Source: Hydrogenophaga sp.
GTDB taxonomy: Bacteria; Pseudomonadota; Gammaproteobacteria; Burkholderiales; Burkholderiaceae_C
Length of the DNA stretch: 64,000 nucleotides
NCBI RefSeq assembly: GCF_018780075.1
Contig: NZ_JADMKB010000005.1
Span: forward strand, 62,001 to 126,000
Direction: 5' to 3'
Shown here: piece by piece, positions 21,951 to 32,200 of the stretch
How the letters are laid out: each line of letters starts with the position of its first letter
How positions within the stretch are numbered: position 1 is the stretch's first letter
Program-made: the position numbers and the translations under genes
The notes under the pieces: generated by a model
The model's database searches: none
What the model saw: only the letters and a program-made list of their open reading frames with translations
What the model was told of the DNA's origin: nothing

Positions 21951-23012
21951 TCAGGCCCGGAACCGGGCTTTGGCCTTCTGAGCCAGGGTGTTGGTGTAGG
22001 TCAGCGCCAGGTCCAGCTTCTTGGGCGCAGCGCCTTCGTCGAACCGCTCCAGCACACGGGCCACGTTCTGCGGCCCGCTCTCTGGCATCAGGCCATCGGG
22101 TGCCCAGGCTTCGCGCGCCCGGCTGAACGCCGCGAGGTACAGCGCCCGGTCACCCGAAAAATACGACTCGGGCACGGTTTTGTTGATGTCCGACGGCCCT
22201 GCCGTCTGAAGCCACTTCAGCGCATGCACCACCGCATTCACCATCGCCTGGCACTCGGATGGGTTGTCGGCCAGGTACTCGGCCGACACACTCAGACAAC
22301 CCGCCGGCATCGGTCCGCCAAACACCTCGGCGTTGCCGCGCACCGTGCGCGTGTCCGCCACCACCCGCAACCCCCCGTCCTGCTCCAGTTGCGTGATCAC
22401 CGGGTCGGTGTAGCAGATTGCATCGATCTGACCGCTCCGAAAGGCCGCCACCGCCGCTGAAGGGCTGCTCATGGGCACGTACTGCACGGCATCGCTGTCC
22501 AGCCTGGCGTTGGCCAGCAGCACCTGGGTCAGGCGCTGGCTGGCCGAACCCATGGCCGTCACGGCCACCTTTCGGCCGCGCAGATCGCGGACATCGCGGA
22601 AGGCGCCCATGGTTTTGCGCGAGACCCCCAGCACCAGTTGCGGGGCCCGCCCTTGCAGCACGATCGAGGGAAAGGCCTGGCCGCGCGCCTGCAGCCTGAT
22701 GGCGAGGCTATAAGGACCAGACAGGGCCTGGACCGATCCCGACAGCAGCGCCTGGAGCGCGTGACCCGGCTCGCTCAGCTCACGCACCTGAACGTCCAGC
22801 CCCTCCGCAGCGAAATAGCCGAGGCGCTCTGCGATGGTCAATGGCAGGTAGCAAAACGCCGACTTCTTTTCGACCGCCAGCTGCACACGTCCGATGGGCG
22901 CGCGCGGCAACGCAGGCGGCGCAATGGGTCTGACTTGACCCATCGCCGCAGGCACCCCTGCACCCAGTGCAGCCGATGCCAACCAGCGCGCGCAATCACG
23001 GCGACTCCACAT
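21951..23012 (-). CDS. ABC transporter substrate-binding protein (NMT1/SsuA-like)
   Basis: A 353-residue periplasmic solute-binding protein of the NMT1/THI5-like type, which binds sulfonates, nitrate or pyrimidine-like compounds in characterised members. The N-terminus MWSRRDCARWLASAALGAG looks like a Tat signal. Core segments are YLPLTIAERLGYFAAEGLDV, then VTAMGSASQR and then ICYTDPVITQLEQDG. No permease or ATPase gene is nearby, so either the partner genes are elsewhere or this is an orphan receptor. Ligand unknown. Confidence 0.85.
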   Translation of the reverse strand: MWSRRDCARWLASAALGAGVPAAMGQVRPIAPPALPRAPIGRVQLAVEKKSAFCYLPLTIAERLGYFAAEGLDVQVRELSEPGHALQALLSGSVQALSGPYSLAIRLQARGQAFPSIVLQGRAPQLVLGVSRKTMGAFRDVRDLRGRKVAVTAMGSASQRLTQVLLANARLDSDAVQYVPMSSPSAAVAAFRSGQIDAICYTDPVITQLEQDGGLRVVADTRTVRGNAEVFGGPMPAGCLSVSAEYLADNPSECQAMVNAVVHALKWLQTAGPSDINKTVPESYFSGDRALYLAAFSRAREAWAPDGLMPESGPQNVARVLERFDEGAAPKKLDLALTYTNTLAQKAKARFRA

Positions 23013-23160
23013 GCCACATCCTCTCTTGTCCCTGACTTCATTGAAGCACCGAGACTAGGGGAGGACAGGCACGCGCGCATCGGGGCGACTCCCGAGCGGG
23101 TTTTCACCGAGAACAAGTTTGCAAGCAAATGTCAGCGCGGCGCGGGCACGCGCGACGCGA

Positions 23161-23565
23161 TCAGATGAACAGGATCGCGATGTTCACCGCCAGTGCGACC
23201 GCCCAGACCAAGCTGCGCAGCGTGGCCATGTCGGCCAGGTAGAACAGGATGTACATCAGGCGCAGCACGATGTAGAGAAACGCCATCAGATCCAGCCGGG
23301 TCTGGAACGCGCCGAGCTGGTGCGCAATGATCACGGCCCCGATGTAAAAAGGCAGGGCTTCAAAGCTGTTGGCTTGGGCCGCGTTGGCGCGCGCACGCCA
23401 GTCACCTTGCCGTGCCAGCCAGGCGCGCGGGTTGTGGTTGTCGAAACCACCCTCCCGGTGTGGTTTGGCAAACATGCCCCATTTGGCCAGGCCCGCGCAC
23501 ACGATGGGCAGCAACGCAGCCACCGGCACCGTCCAGTAGGCCAGGGTCAATCCGGCGAATGTCAT
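23161..23565 (-). CDS. MAPEG family membrane protein
   Basis: A 134-residue protein with four predicted membrane helices (AYWTVPVAALLPIVCAGLAK, FYIGAVIIAHQL, LMAFLYIVLRLMYILFYLAD and a C-terminal VWAVALAVNIAILFI). The MAPEG-like loop DNHNPRAWLARQGDWRARANAAQANSF is split here as DNHNPRAWLARQ, then RARANAAQANSFEALPFY. MAPEG proteins include glutathione-dependent membrane enzymes, but bacterial members of this subgroup are uncharacterised. It lies 26 bases downstream of recR and is probably cotranscribed. Confidence 0.85.
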   Translation of the reverse strand: MTFAGLTLAYWTVPVAALLPIVCAGLAKWGMFAKPHREGGFDNHNPRAWLARQGDWRARANAAQANSFEALPFYIGAVIIAHQLGAFQTRLDLMAFLYIVLRLMYILFYLADMATLRSLVWAVALAVNIAILFI

Positions 23566-23591
23566 GTCGCGCTCTCCAGGATGGTGGCCGC

Positions 23592-24197
23592 TCAGCGGCG
23601 GTCCACCAAAGCATGGGCAATGGTGCCCAGATCAACGTATTCCAGTTCGCTGCCCACCGGCACCCCTCGCGCCAGCCGGGTCACGTTCACGCCTCGCGCC
23701 TTGAGCGACTGCGCAATCACATGCGCCGTGGTTTCGCCCTCGGCGGTGAAGTTGGTCGCCAGGATCACTTCGCGCACCTCGCTCTGCCCATCCACCTGCG
23801 CGTCGATGCGGTCAAACAGCTTTTGCAGGCCGATGTCGCGCGGCCCCACACCATCGAGCGGACTGAGCTTGCCCATGAGCACGAAGTACAGGCCCTTGTA
23901 GGCACCGGTGCGCTCCATGGCGTCCTGATCCGCGGGTGTTTCCAGCACACACAGCTGGCTGCGGTCGCGCCGCGCGTCCAGGCAGGTGGGGCAGATGTCG
24001 TTTTCGGTGAAGGTGTGGCAGAGCGCACAGTGCTTCACTTCGGCACACGCATGCTGCAGCGCCTGCGCCAGGTGCAGCGCACCCTCGCGGTCGTGCTGCA
24101 GCAAATGAAACGCCATGCGCTGGGCCGACTTGACACCCACCCCGGGCAGACGCCGCAGCGCCTGCACCAGCAGTTCAAGGGAATGGGCTTCAGCCAT
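23592..24197 (-). CDS. recR: Recombination mediator protein RecR
   Basis: Works with RecF and RecO to load RecA on SSB-coated gaps. It has 201 residues: an N-terminal helix-hairpin-helix ([20 protein letters not shown]), a zinc finger [16 protein letters not shown], and a Toprim domain ([20 protein letters not shown], then [18 protein letters not shown]). It is the third gene of the dnaX-ebfC-recR arrangement common in bacteria. The spacer to ebfC is 139 bp and contains a small hairpin at 24268-24284. Confidence 0.96.
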   Translation of the reverse strand: MAEAHSLELLVQALRRLPGVGVKSAQRMAFHLLQHDREGALHLAQALQHACAEVKHCALCHTFTENDICPTCLDARRDRSQLCVLETPADQDAMERTGAYKGLYFVLMGKLSPLDGVGPRDIGLQKLFDRIDAQVDGQSEVREVILATNFTAEGETTAHVIAQSLKARGVNVTRLARGVPVGSELEYVDLGTIAHALVDRR

Positions 24198-24267
24198 GGA
24201 TTTTTTCTTTCAGTGCCAGCAACGCAGCCTGCGAATGCAGGGCAAGGCGCGGGCATCAGGTCACCGG

Positions 24268-24284
24268 ATGGACTTCAGGTCCAT
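24268..24284 (-). other. Small hairpin in the ebfC-recR spacer
   Basis: ATGGAC/GTCCAT with a 5-base loop, itself bracketed by a wider ATCAGG...CCTGAT pair. There is no U tract, so it is not a clear terminator; it may be a processing or attenuation structure. Confidence 0.35.
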
Positions 24285-24336
24285 GAGGATCGCCTGATCG
24301 GGCCCGCAACGCCGTCCTGCGCCCGAGCGGTGGCTG

Positions 24337-24669
24337 TCAGAACGGGAATTTCATGCCGCCCGGCAGGCCTGGCATGCCGGCCGTGAGCTTGCCCATCTTC
24401 TCGTTCGACGTTTCTTCGGCCTTGCGCACGGCCGCATTGAAGGCCGCTGCGACCAGATCTTCCAGCATGTCCTTGTCGTCGGCCAGCAGGCTGGGGTCGA
24501 TGGTGACGCGTTTGACGTCGTGTTTGCAGGTCATCAGCACCTTCACCAGGCCCGCACCAGATTCACCGGTGACCTCGATGAACGCCAGCTCGTCCTGGGC
24601 TTTTTTCAGGTTGTCCTGCATGGCCTGCGCCTGCTTCATGAGACCAGCGAGTTGTCCTTTGTTGAACAT
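24337..24669 (-). CDS. ebfC: YbaB/EbfC family nucleoid-associated protein
   Basis: A 110-residue DNA-binding protein that forms dimers and associates with the nucleoid. The start [20 protein letters not shown] and the [16 protein letters not shown] helix are typical. The tail [13 protein letters not shown] is conserved in this family. AAGGAA lies 6 bases before the ATG at 24669. It follows dnaX by 44 bases and precedes recR, the standard arrangement. Confidence 0.94.
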   Translation of the reverse strand: MFNKGQLAGLMKQAQAMQDNLKKAQDELAFIEVTGESGAGLVKVLMTCKHDVKRVTIDPSLLADDKDMLEDLVAAAFNAAVRKAEETSNEKMGKLTAGMPGLPGGMKFPF

Positions 24670-24713
24670 GGTGTTCCTTGTGTTTTGATTGGAGAAAAAT
24701 GGGTCGTGAGCGC

Positions 24714-26642
24714 TCAACCAGCGGTGGCCTTGAGCGTGCCGGGCACGATTCTGCCGCCAAAGTCGCGCATCATCGCCTGCACGAAGGGGTCGTCCCGGAT
24801 GATTTGTTCGGCCTCGCGCTGACGGCGCGCGGCTTCGGCCGCCAGGCGCAGCGCGGCGGAGTCGTTCACCGGGCCGATCTCCACCGCCAGGCGGATGTCG
24901 TGGCCCAGGGTTTTCAAGGCCGTGCCGAGGCGTTCCCGGGTGTTGCCCTGGTTGAGCGACTCGCGCTCCACGCGAAGCACCCACTGGTCGGTGTCGCGGG
25001 CCACCAGCTGCGACTGCAACCCCAGCTCGCGCACCAGGGCCGTGATCGTCTCGGCGCGCACGAGCTGCATCACCGCGTCGAACCAGACATCGCCTTCGGC
25101 ACTGGTCACCGGTTCGGGCAGACGCACCGCTTCACCGGGTTCGCGCAGCTGGTCCAGCCGGGGTGAAAGGCCCGCCTCGCGCACCGGGATCGCCACCACG
25201 CGGCGGGTGGTCTGCACACCCTCGTCCGTCGGCGCCTCTTCAGGGTCTTCCACCCAGGGAGGGCCATCGTCGTCATCGAGAGCAGCGTGAGGCGTGGCCG
25301 CTGGCTGAGCGTGCGCCTCGGTCAAGGGTCGAACGTTGAGGGGGGCCGGTGGTGACGGGGTCGCGGGTGGCGCCACAGACACGGCCGCGTGGCTCGCGAT
25401 GGCCTGGGCAGGCTGAACCTCCGCAGGCGCGTGTGGGGGCGCCACCGGCGCAGGTGAGGCTCGCTGAGCCGCCGCTGGCGCCTCAGCCGCCGTTTTCAGT
25501 GTTTTTTTTTCCGTCGCAGCCACCGTGGCCGTGCCGGACGGCTTGAACGCCAGCAGCCGCAGCAACACCATGGTGAGCGCGGCGTACTCGTCGGGTGCCA
25601 GGCCCAGCTCGCCGCGCCCGTGCAGGCACAGGCTGTACAGCAACTGGGTTTCGTCGGCCGGCAGCGCATGCGCCAGGCGCACGATCTCGGGCGTGTCGGG
25701 GTCGTCGGACTCCTGCAGGGCCAGCCGTTCGGGCACCGCCTGCAGCACAGCCATGCGCTGCAACAGGCTGGTCATTTCTTCCAGGGTCGAAGCGGCGTTG
25801 AGGCCGTTGGTGCGCAGGCTGTCGACCGTGTCCACCACCGTGGCGCCATCGGCCCGAGCGAGCGCGTCGATCAGCCGCAGCACATACGAACGGTCCACCG
25901 CGCCCAGCATCTGGCGCACGGTCGCTTCCTGCAGCTGGCCACCGCCAAACGCGATGGCCTGGTCGGTCAGCGAGAGCGCGTCGCGCATGGAGCCGCGCGC
26001 GGCGCGCGAGATCAGGCGCAGCGCCTGCGTCTCGGCCGGCACGTTTTCGGCCTTCAGCACCTCGCCCAGATGCTCCAGCACGGTCTCAGGCGCCATCGGG
26101 CGCAGATTGAACTGCAGGCAACGCGAGAGCACCGTCACCGGCACTTTCTGCGGGTCGGTCGTGGCCAGCACGAACTTCAGGTACTCCGGCGGCTCTTCCA
26201 GCGTCTTGAGCATCGCGTTGAACGCATGCCCGGTGAGCATGTGCACCTCGTCGATCATGAAGACCTTGAAGCGGCCCTGCACCGGCTTGTAGACCGCCTG
26301 CTCCAGCAGGGCCTGCACCTCGTCGACGCCACGGTTCGATGCCGCGTCGAGTTCGGTGTAGTCCACGAAGCGGCCCGAGTCGATGTCGGTACACGCTTGA
26401 CACACGCCGCAAGGCTCGGCGGTGATACCGCCCTGCCCGTCGGTGCCCAGGCAGTTGAGCGACTTGGCCAGGATGCGCGAGACGGTGGTCTTGCCCACGC
26501 CACGCGTGCCGGTGAACAGGTAGGCGTGGTGAAGACGCTGGGTCGTGAGCGCGTTCGTCAGGGCCTGAACCACGTGCGACTGCCCCACCATTTCGGTGAA
26601 ATTGCGCGGGCGGTACTTGCGGGCCAGAACGACATAGGACAT
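24714..26642 (-). CDS. dnaX: DNA polymerase III subunits gamma and tau
   Basis: The clamp-loader ATPase, 642 residues (E. coli tau is 643). The start is [20 protein letters not shown]. Walker [10 protein letters not shown] is at 45-53, a zinc module is in [21 protein letters not shown], which exceeds twenty residues only if its flanks are added, and the sensor region [15 protein letters not shown] follows. A Pro/Ala-rich linker starts near residue 375 and the tau-specific C-terminus ends at 642. At codons 378-381 the coding strand has nine consecutive A residues. Both alternative frames stop within about 9 codons, so a gamma-like product of about 381-386 residues could be made. It is followed by ebfC and recR and divergent from the 4.5S RNA gene. 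Confidence 0.96.
   Translation of the reverse strand: MSYVVLARKYRPRNFTEMVGQSHVVQALTNALTTQRLHHAYLFTGTRGVGKTTVSRILAKSLNCLGTDGQGGITAEPCGVCQACTDIDSGRFVDYTELDAASNRGVDEVQALLEQAVYKPVQGRFKVFMIDEVHMLTGHAFNAMLKTLEEPPEYLKFVLATTDPQKVPVTVLSRCLQFNLRPMAPETVLEHLGEVLKAENVPAETQALRLISRAARGSMRDALSLTDQAIAFGGGQLQEATVRQMLGAVDRSYVLRLIDALARADGATVVDTVDSLRTNGLNAASTLEEMTSLLQRMAVLQAVPERLALQESDDPDTPEIVRLAHALPADETQLLYSLCLHGRGELGLAPDEYAALTMVLLRLLAFKPSGTATVAATEKKTLKTAAEAPAAAQRASPAPVAPPHAPAEVQPAQAIASHAAVSVAPPATPSPPAPLNVRPLTEAHAQPAATPHAALDDDDGPPWVEDPEEAPTDEGVQTTRRVVAIPVREAGLSPRLDQLREPGEAVRLPEPVTSAEGDVWFDAVMQLVRAETITALVRELGLQSQLVARDTDQWVLRVERESLNQGNTRERLGTALKTLGHDIRLAVEIGPVNDSAALRLAAEAARRQREAEQIIRDDPFVQAMMRDFGGRIVPGTLKATAG
25502..25510 (-). 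other. A9 candidate slippage site inside dnaX
   Basis: The coding strand reads GGAAAAAAAAACACTG, codons GAA AAA AAA ACA beginning at E378. One extra A gives E-K-K-N-T-E-N-G-G then TGA; one missing A gives E-K-K-H then TGA. A hairpin with GCTGAG/CTCAGC arms lies just downstream (25463-25487). The same run length is known to cause transcriptional slippage in Thermus thermophilus dnaX. Confidence 0.65.
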
Positions 26643-26703
26643 GGCGGTGATTCTAAGCGGCGCCCTCACCGGGATCGGTCCGGCAAAGGTGGCCGCCATC
26701 GCC

Positions 26704-26709
26704 TACAAT
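26704..26709 (+). promoter_or_regulatory. -10 element of the 4.5S RNA promoter
   Basis: TACAAT, 7 bases before the predicted first base of the 4.5S RNA at 26717. The -35 region (around 26681) is a poor match to TTGACA. Confidence 0.6.
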
Positions 26710-26716
26710 TCACCCC

Positions 26717-26810
26717 GACGGGCCTTCCCGCATGGTGAAGCGGCCAACCGGGTCAGGTGGGGAACCAAGCAGCCCTAACTGTGGAGTCAGTGCCGGGGTC
26801 AAGGCTCGTC
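26717..26810 (+). ncRNA. ffs: 4.5S RNA of the signal recognition particle (small bacterial type)
   Basis: About 94 nt. The ends GACGGGCCTT and AAGGCTCGTC form a 10-bp terminal stem with one G-U pair. The conserved SRP apical region is present, with GGTCAGG on one side, a GGAA tetraloop context (GGGGAACC) and AAGCAGCC on the other. The RNA binds Ffh and targets nascent membrane proteins. It is flanked by a TACAAT -10 element upstream and a terminator downstream, and is divergent from dnaX. There is no Alu domain, as expected for proteobacteria. Confidence 0.93.
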
Positions 26811-26841
26811 ACCTTATTCAGCGCATCACGCGCAACAACAC

Positions 26842-26867
26842 AAAAAGGCCGCATCAGCGGCCTTTTT
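26842..26867 (+). terminator. Intrinsic terminator after the 4.5S RNA gene
   Basis: AAAAAGGCCGC, loop ATCA, GCGGCCTTTTT. The A-rich and T-rich arms make it usable from both sides, so it may also end the converging TctC-like gene transcript. Confidence 0.88.
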
Positions 26868-26891
26868 GCTGTCTGGGCCAGCCGGCCCCGA

Positions 26892-27884
26892 TCAGAATGC
26901 GTCGATCTTGAGCTTCTGTCGCTCCACCACCCGCTTCCAGCCGTCCACGTCTTTCTGCAGGAACAACGCGAGCTGCGCTGGCGTGCCGGTGGCGGGTTCC
27001 AGCGCGTCTTTGGCCAGACGCTCTTTCACATCGGGCATGGTCACCACCTGGGCCAGCGCGGCATTGATCTGCTGCACCACGGCGTCGGGTGTGCCTTTCG
27101 GGGCCACCAGCGCAAAGTAGTTCAGCACGTTGACATCGGCAAACCCCGACTCTTGCATGCCGGGCACCTGCGGCAGCGCGGGGCTGCGGCCCGGGCTGGT
27201 GACGGCCAGGGCTTTGAGTCGACCGTCCCGGATGTAGGGTGCGAGCGCGGGGATGGTGCCGGTGAGCAGCTGGATCTGCCCGGACAAGGTGTCCACGGTG
27301 GCGGGCGCGATGCCACGGTAGGGAATGTGCGTGATGAAAGTGCCGGTGTGCTCCTTGAGCGATTCGAGCACCAGGTGGTTGATGCCGCCGACGCCGGCCG
27401 AGCCGTAGTTCAGACGCCCGGGCTGGCTGCGCGCCAGCGCCACCACCTCGGACAGGGTGTTCGCGGGCAGGTCTTTGCTGGCGGCCCAGACCAGGGGACC
27501 GTGAGCAAACATGCCCACCGGGGTGAAGCCGGCGATGGGGTCGTAACCCGCTCCGGGCAGCGCGGCGGGCACCGTGGTGAAAGGCGCTGCGGCGAGCAGC
27601 AGGGTGTGGCCGTCGGGCGCGGCCTTGGCGACCTCCTGGGCGCCCAGGGCACCGGACGCCCCCGCGCGGTTGTCCACGACGACGCTGACCTTCAGCAGCT
27701 CGGCCAGCTTCGTGGCGATCAGGCGGCCCATGGCGTCGGTGCCAGCGCCAGGCGCGAACGGCACGACGATCTTGATGGGCCGATCAGGAAAGCCATTGGC
27801 GTGGGCACCCCCCGCGCTCAAGGCGACGAGGCCTGCGGCGAGTTGGTGGCAAAAGCGGCGGCGGTGCAAAACAGACGCGAACAT
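26892..27884 (-). CDS. Tripartite tricarboxylate transporter-type (Bug/TctC) substrate-binding protein
   Basis: A 330-residue periplasmic binding protein of the Bug family, which is greatly expanded in Burkholderiales. The signal peptide includes QLAAGLVALSAGGAHA, followed by the family start FPDRPIKIVVPFAPGAGTDA. Other family segments are VDNRAGASGALGAQEVAKA and GHTLLLAAAPF, and KALAVTSPGRSPALPQVP occurs near the end of the second lobe. The ATG at 27884 was chosen with GGAG upstream; a TTG two codons earlier is possible. No tctA or tctB gene is adjacent, so it is probably an orphan receptor. The ligand, often a carboxylate, is not predictable. Confidence 0.9.
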   Translation of the reverse strand: MFASVLHRRRFCHQLAAGLVALSAGGAHANGFPDRPIKIVVPFAPGAGTDAMGRLIATKLAELLKVSVVVDNRAGASGALGAQEVAKAAPDGHTLLLAAAPFTTVPAALPGAGYDPIAGFTPVGMFAHGPLVWAASKDLPANTLSEVVALARSQPGRLNYGSAGVGGINHLVLESLKEHTGTFITHIPYRGIAPATVDTLSGQIQLLTGTIPALAPYIRDGRLKALAVTSPGRSPALPQVPGMQESGFADVNVLNYFALVAPKGTPDAVVQQINAALAQVVTMPDVKERLAKDALEPATGTPAQLALFLQKDVDGWKRVVERQKLKIDAF

Positions 27885-27962
27885 GGGCAAACATCTCCAG
27901 AACGGGGCAAAAAGAACCCGTGGAACTCTAGACCCGGGTCTTGACGGCGTGATGACACCGCA

Positions 27963-29249
27963 TCAGGTGGCCCTGAGCCAGCGCGCCACGCCCTGCCCCG
28001 CCGTCACGCCGCTGGCCAGGCACGCCGTGAGCAGGTAGCCGCCGGTGGGTGCCTCCCAGTCCAGCATTTCACCCGCGCAAAACAGGCCGGGGCGCTGCTG
28101 CACCATCAGCGCTTCGTCCAGCGCTTCGAAGCGGACACCGCCCGCCGAGCTGATGGCCTCGTCGATCGGCCGGGTGGCGGCGAGCGTGATCGGCAGGGCC
28201 TGGATCGCGGCGGCCAGCGCGACCGGGTCGTTCATCGTGGCCTTGGGGCACACCTCGTGCAGGATGGCCATCTTGATGCCGTCCAGCCCGAGCCGGCTCT
28301 TGAGGTGGCTGGAGAGGCTGCGCGACCCGCGGGGGTGCGCCACCTGTTTGAACACGTCTTCCGGGCTTCGGTCGGGCAGCAGGTTGAGGTGAAAGGTGGC
28401 GCTGCCGGTTCGGGCGATCTGATCGCGCAGCCCGCTGGAGGCGGCGTAGACCAGGCTGCCTTCCACGCCGGTGGCGGTGGCGACGAACTCGCCCTTCTTC
28501 TGGAAGCTGTGGCCCCGATCGTCGGTGAACCGGATCGAGACCGATTTGAAGGGCTGACCGGCGAAGCGTTCGCTGAACAAGGGCGTCCAGCCTCCCTGCA
28601 CGTCAAAGCCGCCGTTGGAGGGCCGCAGCGGCGCCAGGTCCACCCCGGCGGCCTGCAACCACGGCCACCAGGCGCCGTCCGACCCCAGCCGTGCCCAGCT
28701 CGCGCCGCCCAGGGCCAGCACGGTGGCACGCGCGCTCACCTGCCGTTCGCCCTCGGGCGTCTGAAAACGCAGCGATGTCCCATCTTCAGCCCACCCGAGC
28801 CAGCGGTGCCGCATGTGGAACCGCACAGGCGCGCCTTCGGGTGCGGAGTGGCGCAGGCGTTGCAGCCAGGCGCGCAACAGGGGCGCGGCCTTCATGTCGG
28901 TGGGAAACACGCGCTGCGAACTGCCGACAAAGGTGGCTATGCCCAGTCCGGCCGCCCAGTCGCGCACCTGCTGCGGGCCGAAGGCCTGGAGCATCGGGCG
29001 CAGCGTTTCGACGCGTTCACCATAGCGACCGATGAACGCGTCCAGCGGTTCGGCATGGGTCAGGTTCATGCCGCCTTTGCCGGCCAGCAGGAACTTGCGG
29101 CCCACCGAGGGCATGGCATCGAACAGGTCGACGCGCACGCCGGCGCGCGACAGCACCTCGGCGGCCATCAGGCCGGCGGGGCCGCCGCCGATGATGGCGA
29201 CGTCCACGGGGACATGCAGGGGGGACAGCATCGGGTTCAAAGATTCCAT
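27963..29249 (-). CDS. BaiN-like NAD(P)/FAD-dependent oxidoreductase
   Basis: A 428-residue flavoprotein resembling the HI0933/YhiN/BaiN group (TIGR03862-like). The N-terminal FAD-binding motif is VDVAIIGGGPAGLMAAEVLS, followed by the family segment GRKFLLAGKGGMNLTH. The C-terminal FAD contact region is GLFCAGEMLDWEAPTGGYLL. The ATG at 29249 overlaps the stop of the helicase gene by one base; an ATG six codons later (MLSPLHVPVDVAI) is an alternative. The reaction is unknown. Confidence 0.88.
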   Translation of the reverse strand: MESLNPMLSPLHVPVDVAIIGGGPAGLMAAEVLSRAGVRVDLFDAMPSVGRKFLLAGKGGMNLTHAEPLDAFIGRYGERVETLRPMLQAFGPQQVRDWAAGLGIATFVGSSQRVFPTDMKAAPLLRAWLQRLRHSAPEGAPVRFHMRHRWLGWAEDGTSLRFQTPEGERQVSARATVLALGGASWARLGSDGAWWPWLQAAGVDLAPLRPSNGGFDVQGGWTPLFSERFAGQPFKSVSIRFTDDRGHSFQKKGEFVATATGVEGSLVYAASSGLRDQIARTGSATFHLNLLPDRSPEDVFKQVAHPRGSRSLSSHLKSRLGLDGIKMAILHEVCPKATMNDPVALAAAIQALPITLAATRPIDEAISSAGGVRFEALDEALMVQQRPGLFCAGEMLDWEAPTGGYLLTACLASGVTAGQGVARWLRAT

Positions 29250-32200
29250 CACTGGGGTTCGGTCTCTGCGGGCAGCTCGATGAGCTGGCCGGTGGCGTTG
29301 ATGAAGGCGAGGCGCACCACGGCGCCGGGCTGCGCCGTCTGCATGGCGCGGCGGTAGCGGCCCATGTGGGCCAGCAGCTGGGCCTGTTGCTCGGGGCGCT
29401 CGGCGCTCTTGTGGTCCAGAACCCACCATTCACCGCTGTCACGCCGCCGCACCAGGCGGTCCAGGCGCAGCAACTGGCCCTCGAACCAGAGCTCGACCTC
29501 GTTGCCCCAGTGCAGCAGCTGATCGGCGTCCCAGGCCCAGGCGGCCTCGCCCGCGACGATGGCGCGCGCCATGGTCTGCGCCTGTGCGGCTTGTTCGGGC
29601 GACAGCGCGAACTCCCTCGCCACCGCCTGCCGGTGCAGCTCGGTCCACTCAAAACCGCCCAGCGGCGTGGGCCGCCACTGCAGCAGTCGGTGCAGCGCGA
29701 GGCCGGTGCGGGCGAGCGCGTCCAGGGCCGCGTTGTCGGTGACGTCCTCGGCTGACAGGTCCTCAGGGGCGGCCGTTGGCACAAAGACCGGTAGCGTGAG
29801 CAGTTCGAAGGGCTCGGGCTCGGCCGCCTCGGCATGCACCGACTCGGGTGCGGCCGGCACGGCCATGGCGTGCGGCTGGAGGCGGCGGTACCACGACGGC
29901 GAGACGGCCGCCCGGTGTGGCTCGGTGCTGGAGACCACCAGGCGGTGCTCAGCGCGGGTGAGCGCCACGTAGAGCGCGTTGAGTTCTTCCAGCGCGCGGG
30001 CCTGTTGTTCGATGGCGAGCACGCCCTCGGCGCAGGCGGGCGGCGACTTTTCGCTGGCGAGAAAAACAAACCGGCGTGGCCCAGGCGCTTCGCCCGGCCA
30101 GTCCACCAGCACCCCCATGCTCTCGGCCTTGGGCGGCGCGGCATCGGTGTCGAGCAGGAGTACGGTGTGGGCCTCCAGCCCTTTGGCGCCGTGGATGGTG
30201 AGCAGGCGCACCGCGTTGTCCTGCGCGGCCTGCGGGGCCCGGATGTCACCGGCCTTGAACGCGCGCACCAGCCGGTAGGGGCTCAGGAAGCGCCCGCCGT
30301 CCTGCGCGAGGGTGTGCGCCAGCAGGCTGTGCAGCTGGGCCAGCACCGCGTCGCGCTGGTGCGGCGGCACGGCCCGGGCGAAGCGCGCGAGCACGTCGCC
30401 GTCGCGGTAGATGGCGGTGAGTGCGTCGTGGGGCGGCAGGCTGTCCACCCAGCCGCGCCAGAGCGCCAGGCGCGTCGCGGCAGGACCGAGCGCATGGAGG
30501 TCCTGGGCATCGCCACCCTGCAGGCTGGCGGCCAGCGCGTCTTGTTCGTCGGGTTCGAGCGCGGCCCAGCGCTGCAACACGGCCCACCAGGACGTCGCTG
30601 AGGGTTTCTCGCCCGGTTCGGCCGCGGGTGTCCAGCGCCTTTGCAGGCGCGCGATCTGCGCCAGCGAACCGTCGCCCAGCCCGAGCAGCGGCGACTTGAG
30701 CGCGCGTGCCAGGCTCAGGTCGTGGGCCGGTGAGACCAGCGCGTCAAGCAGCGCCACCACATCCTGCACGGCGGGCGCGTCGGCCAGGTCCAGTTTCTCG
30801 GGTTGTTCGCAGGCGATGCCGCGCTCGCGCAGCGCCTCGAACAACCAGCCCAGGCGTTCGCGCTTGCGCGACAGCACCATGATGTCGCGGGGCTTCAGCG
30901 CGCCGCCGGCCAGCTCCGCGGCGATCCAGTCGGCCGCCTGCCGTGCCTCGATGGCACTGAGGGTGTCTTCGGGGGTCACCCGCGGCTCGCTCAGGCTGTC
31001 GCGCCAGACGGCCTCGCCCTCCGCAGCGCCGTCGTCCCCGCCGCCCGCCGCGCGCGGCACCTGGGGCAACGCCAGCACCTCGCCCAGCGCGTCGCTCTCG
31101 GTGGTGTGGGTGCGGTACCCGGCGTAGCCCGCGTCCTGCTCGGCGCTTTGCATGACCGCGTTGAGCGCGTCCACCACGCCGGTGGCGCAGCGGCGCGTGT
31201 GGTCGCAGGTGAGCAAGGCACCGTCGAGGCCCTCGACCACGAAAGCCTGCGCCGCCTTGAACACCTGCGGCTCGGCGCGGCGGAAGCGGTAGATCGACTG
31301 CTTGGGGTCACCCACCAGAAACACGCGCGGCGCTTCGCCCGGGCCGGCGCCGGCGTAGGCCGAGAGCCAGCCGTACAGCGCCTGCCACTGCAGGGGGTTG
31401 GTGTCCTGGAACTCGTCGATCAGCAGGTGGCGCACGCGCGCGTCCAGCCGCTGCTGCATCCAACCCGAGAGCTCGGCGTCGCCCAGCAGGCGCAGGGCCG
31501 CACCCTCGATGTCGTTCATGTCCACCCAGCCGCGCTCGCGCTTGAGCGCGGCGTATTCGGCGCTCAGGGTGCGGGTCAGGCGCGTCAGGCGCTGGTGGTG
31601 CTGCCAGGCCTGGTGTTGGCGGCGTGCGCCGCACAGGTCTTTCAGCTCGGCCTCGGCTTCTTGCGCGGCGGCGAATTTGGACAGGTGGTTGGTGAGCCGG
31701 TCTTCGTCGGCCACGAAAAAAGCCTTGCGCAGCTGGGCGAACCGGGCCGCCATCTGCGCAGGCTCATCGGTCAGGGCGAACGCGTCCACCACCGCGTTGG
31801 CGGCCTTCTGTGGCGTCTTGTTGCCCTCCCCGCCCAGCGCCTTGGCCCACGACAGCCAACGCTCGCGGACCGCGCTGCCCAGCAAGGCGTCTTCCGGTGC
31901 TTCGAACCGGCCCAGGGACGGGTACAGCGACCCAAAGGGCTCCACCGAGGCCTCGACCACGCCGCTGGCGTCGGCCAGCGCGAACTCGACGCGCTTGTTC
32001 AGCGCGTTCTTCAGCGCCTCGCCGGTCTGGTGGCGTCCGTGCAGGGCCACGCTGTCGAGATAGTCCTGCCGCAAGCCGGCGTCGGCCGCCACGGCCGCGT
32101 AGAAACGTGGCCACACGCGCTGCACCGCCGGCTGGTCGTCTTCCAGCAGCTCGTAGGGCGCGGGCAGTTCCAGGTCTTGCAGCACCGAGAGGGGGGCATT

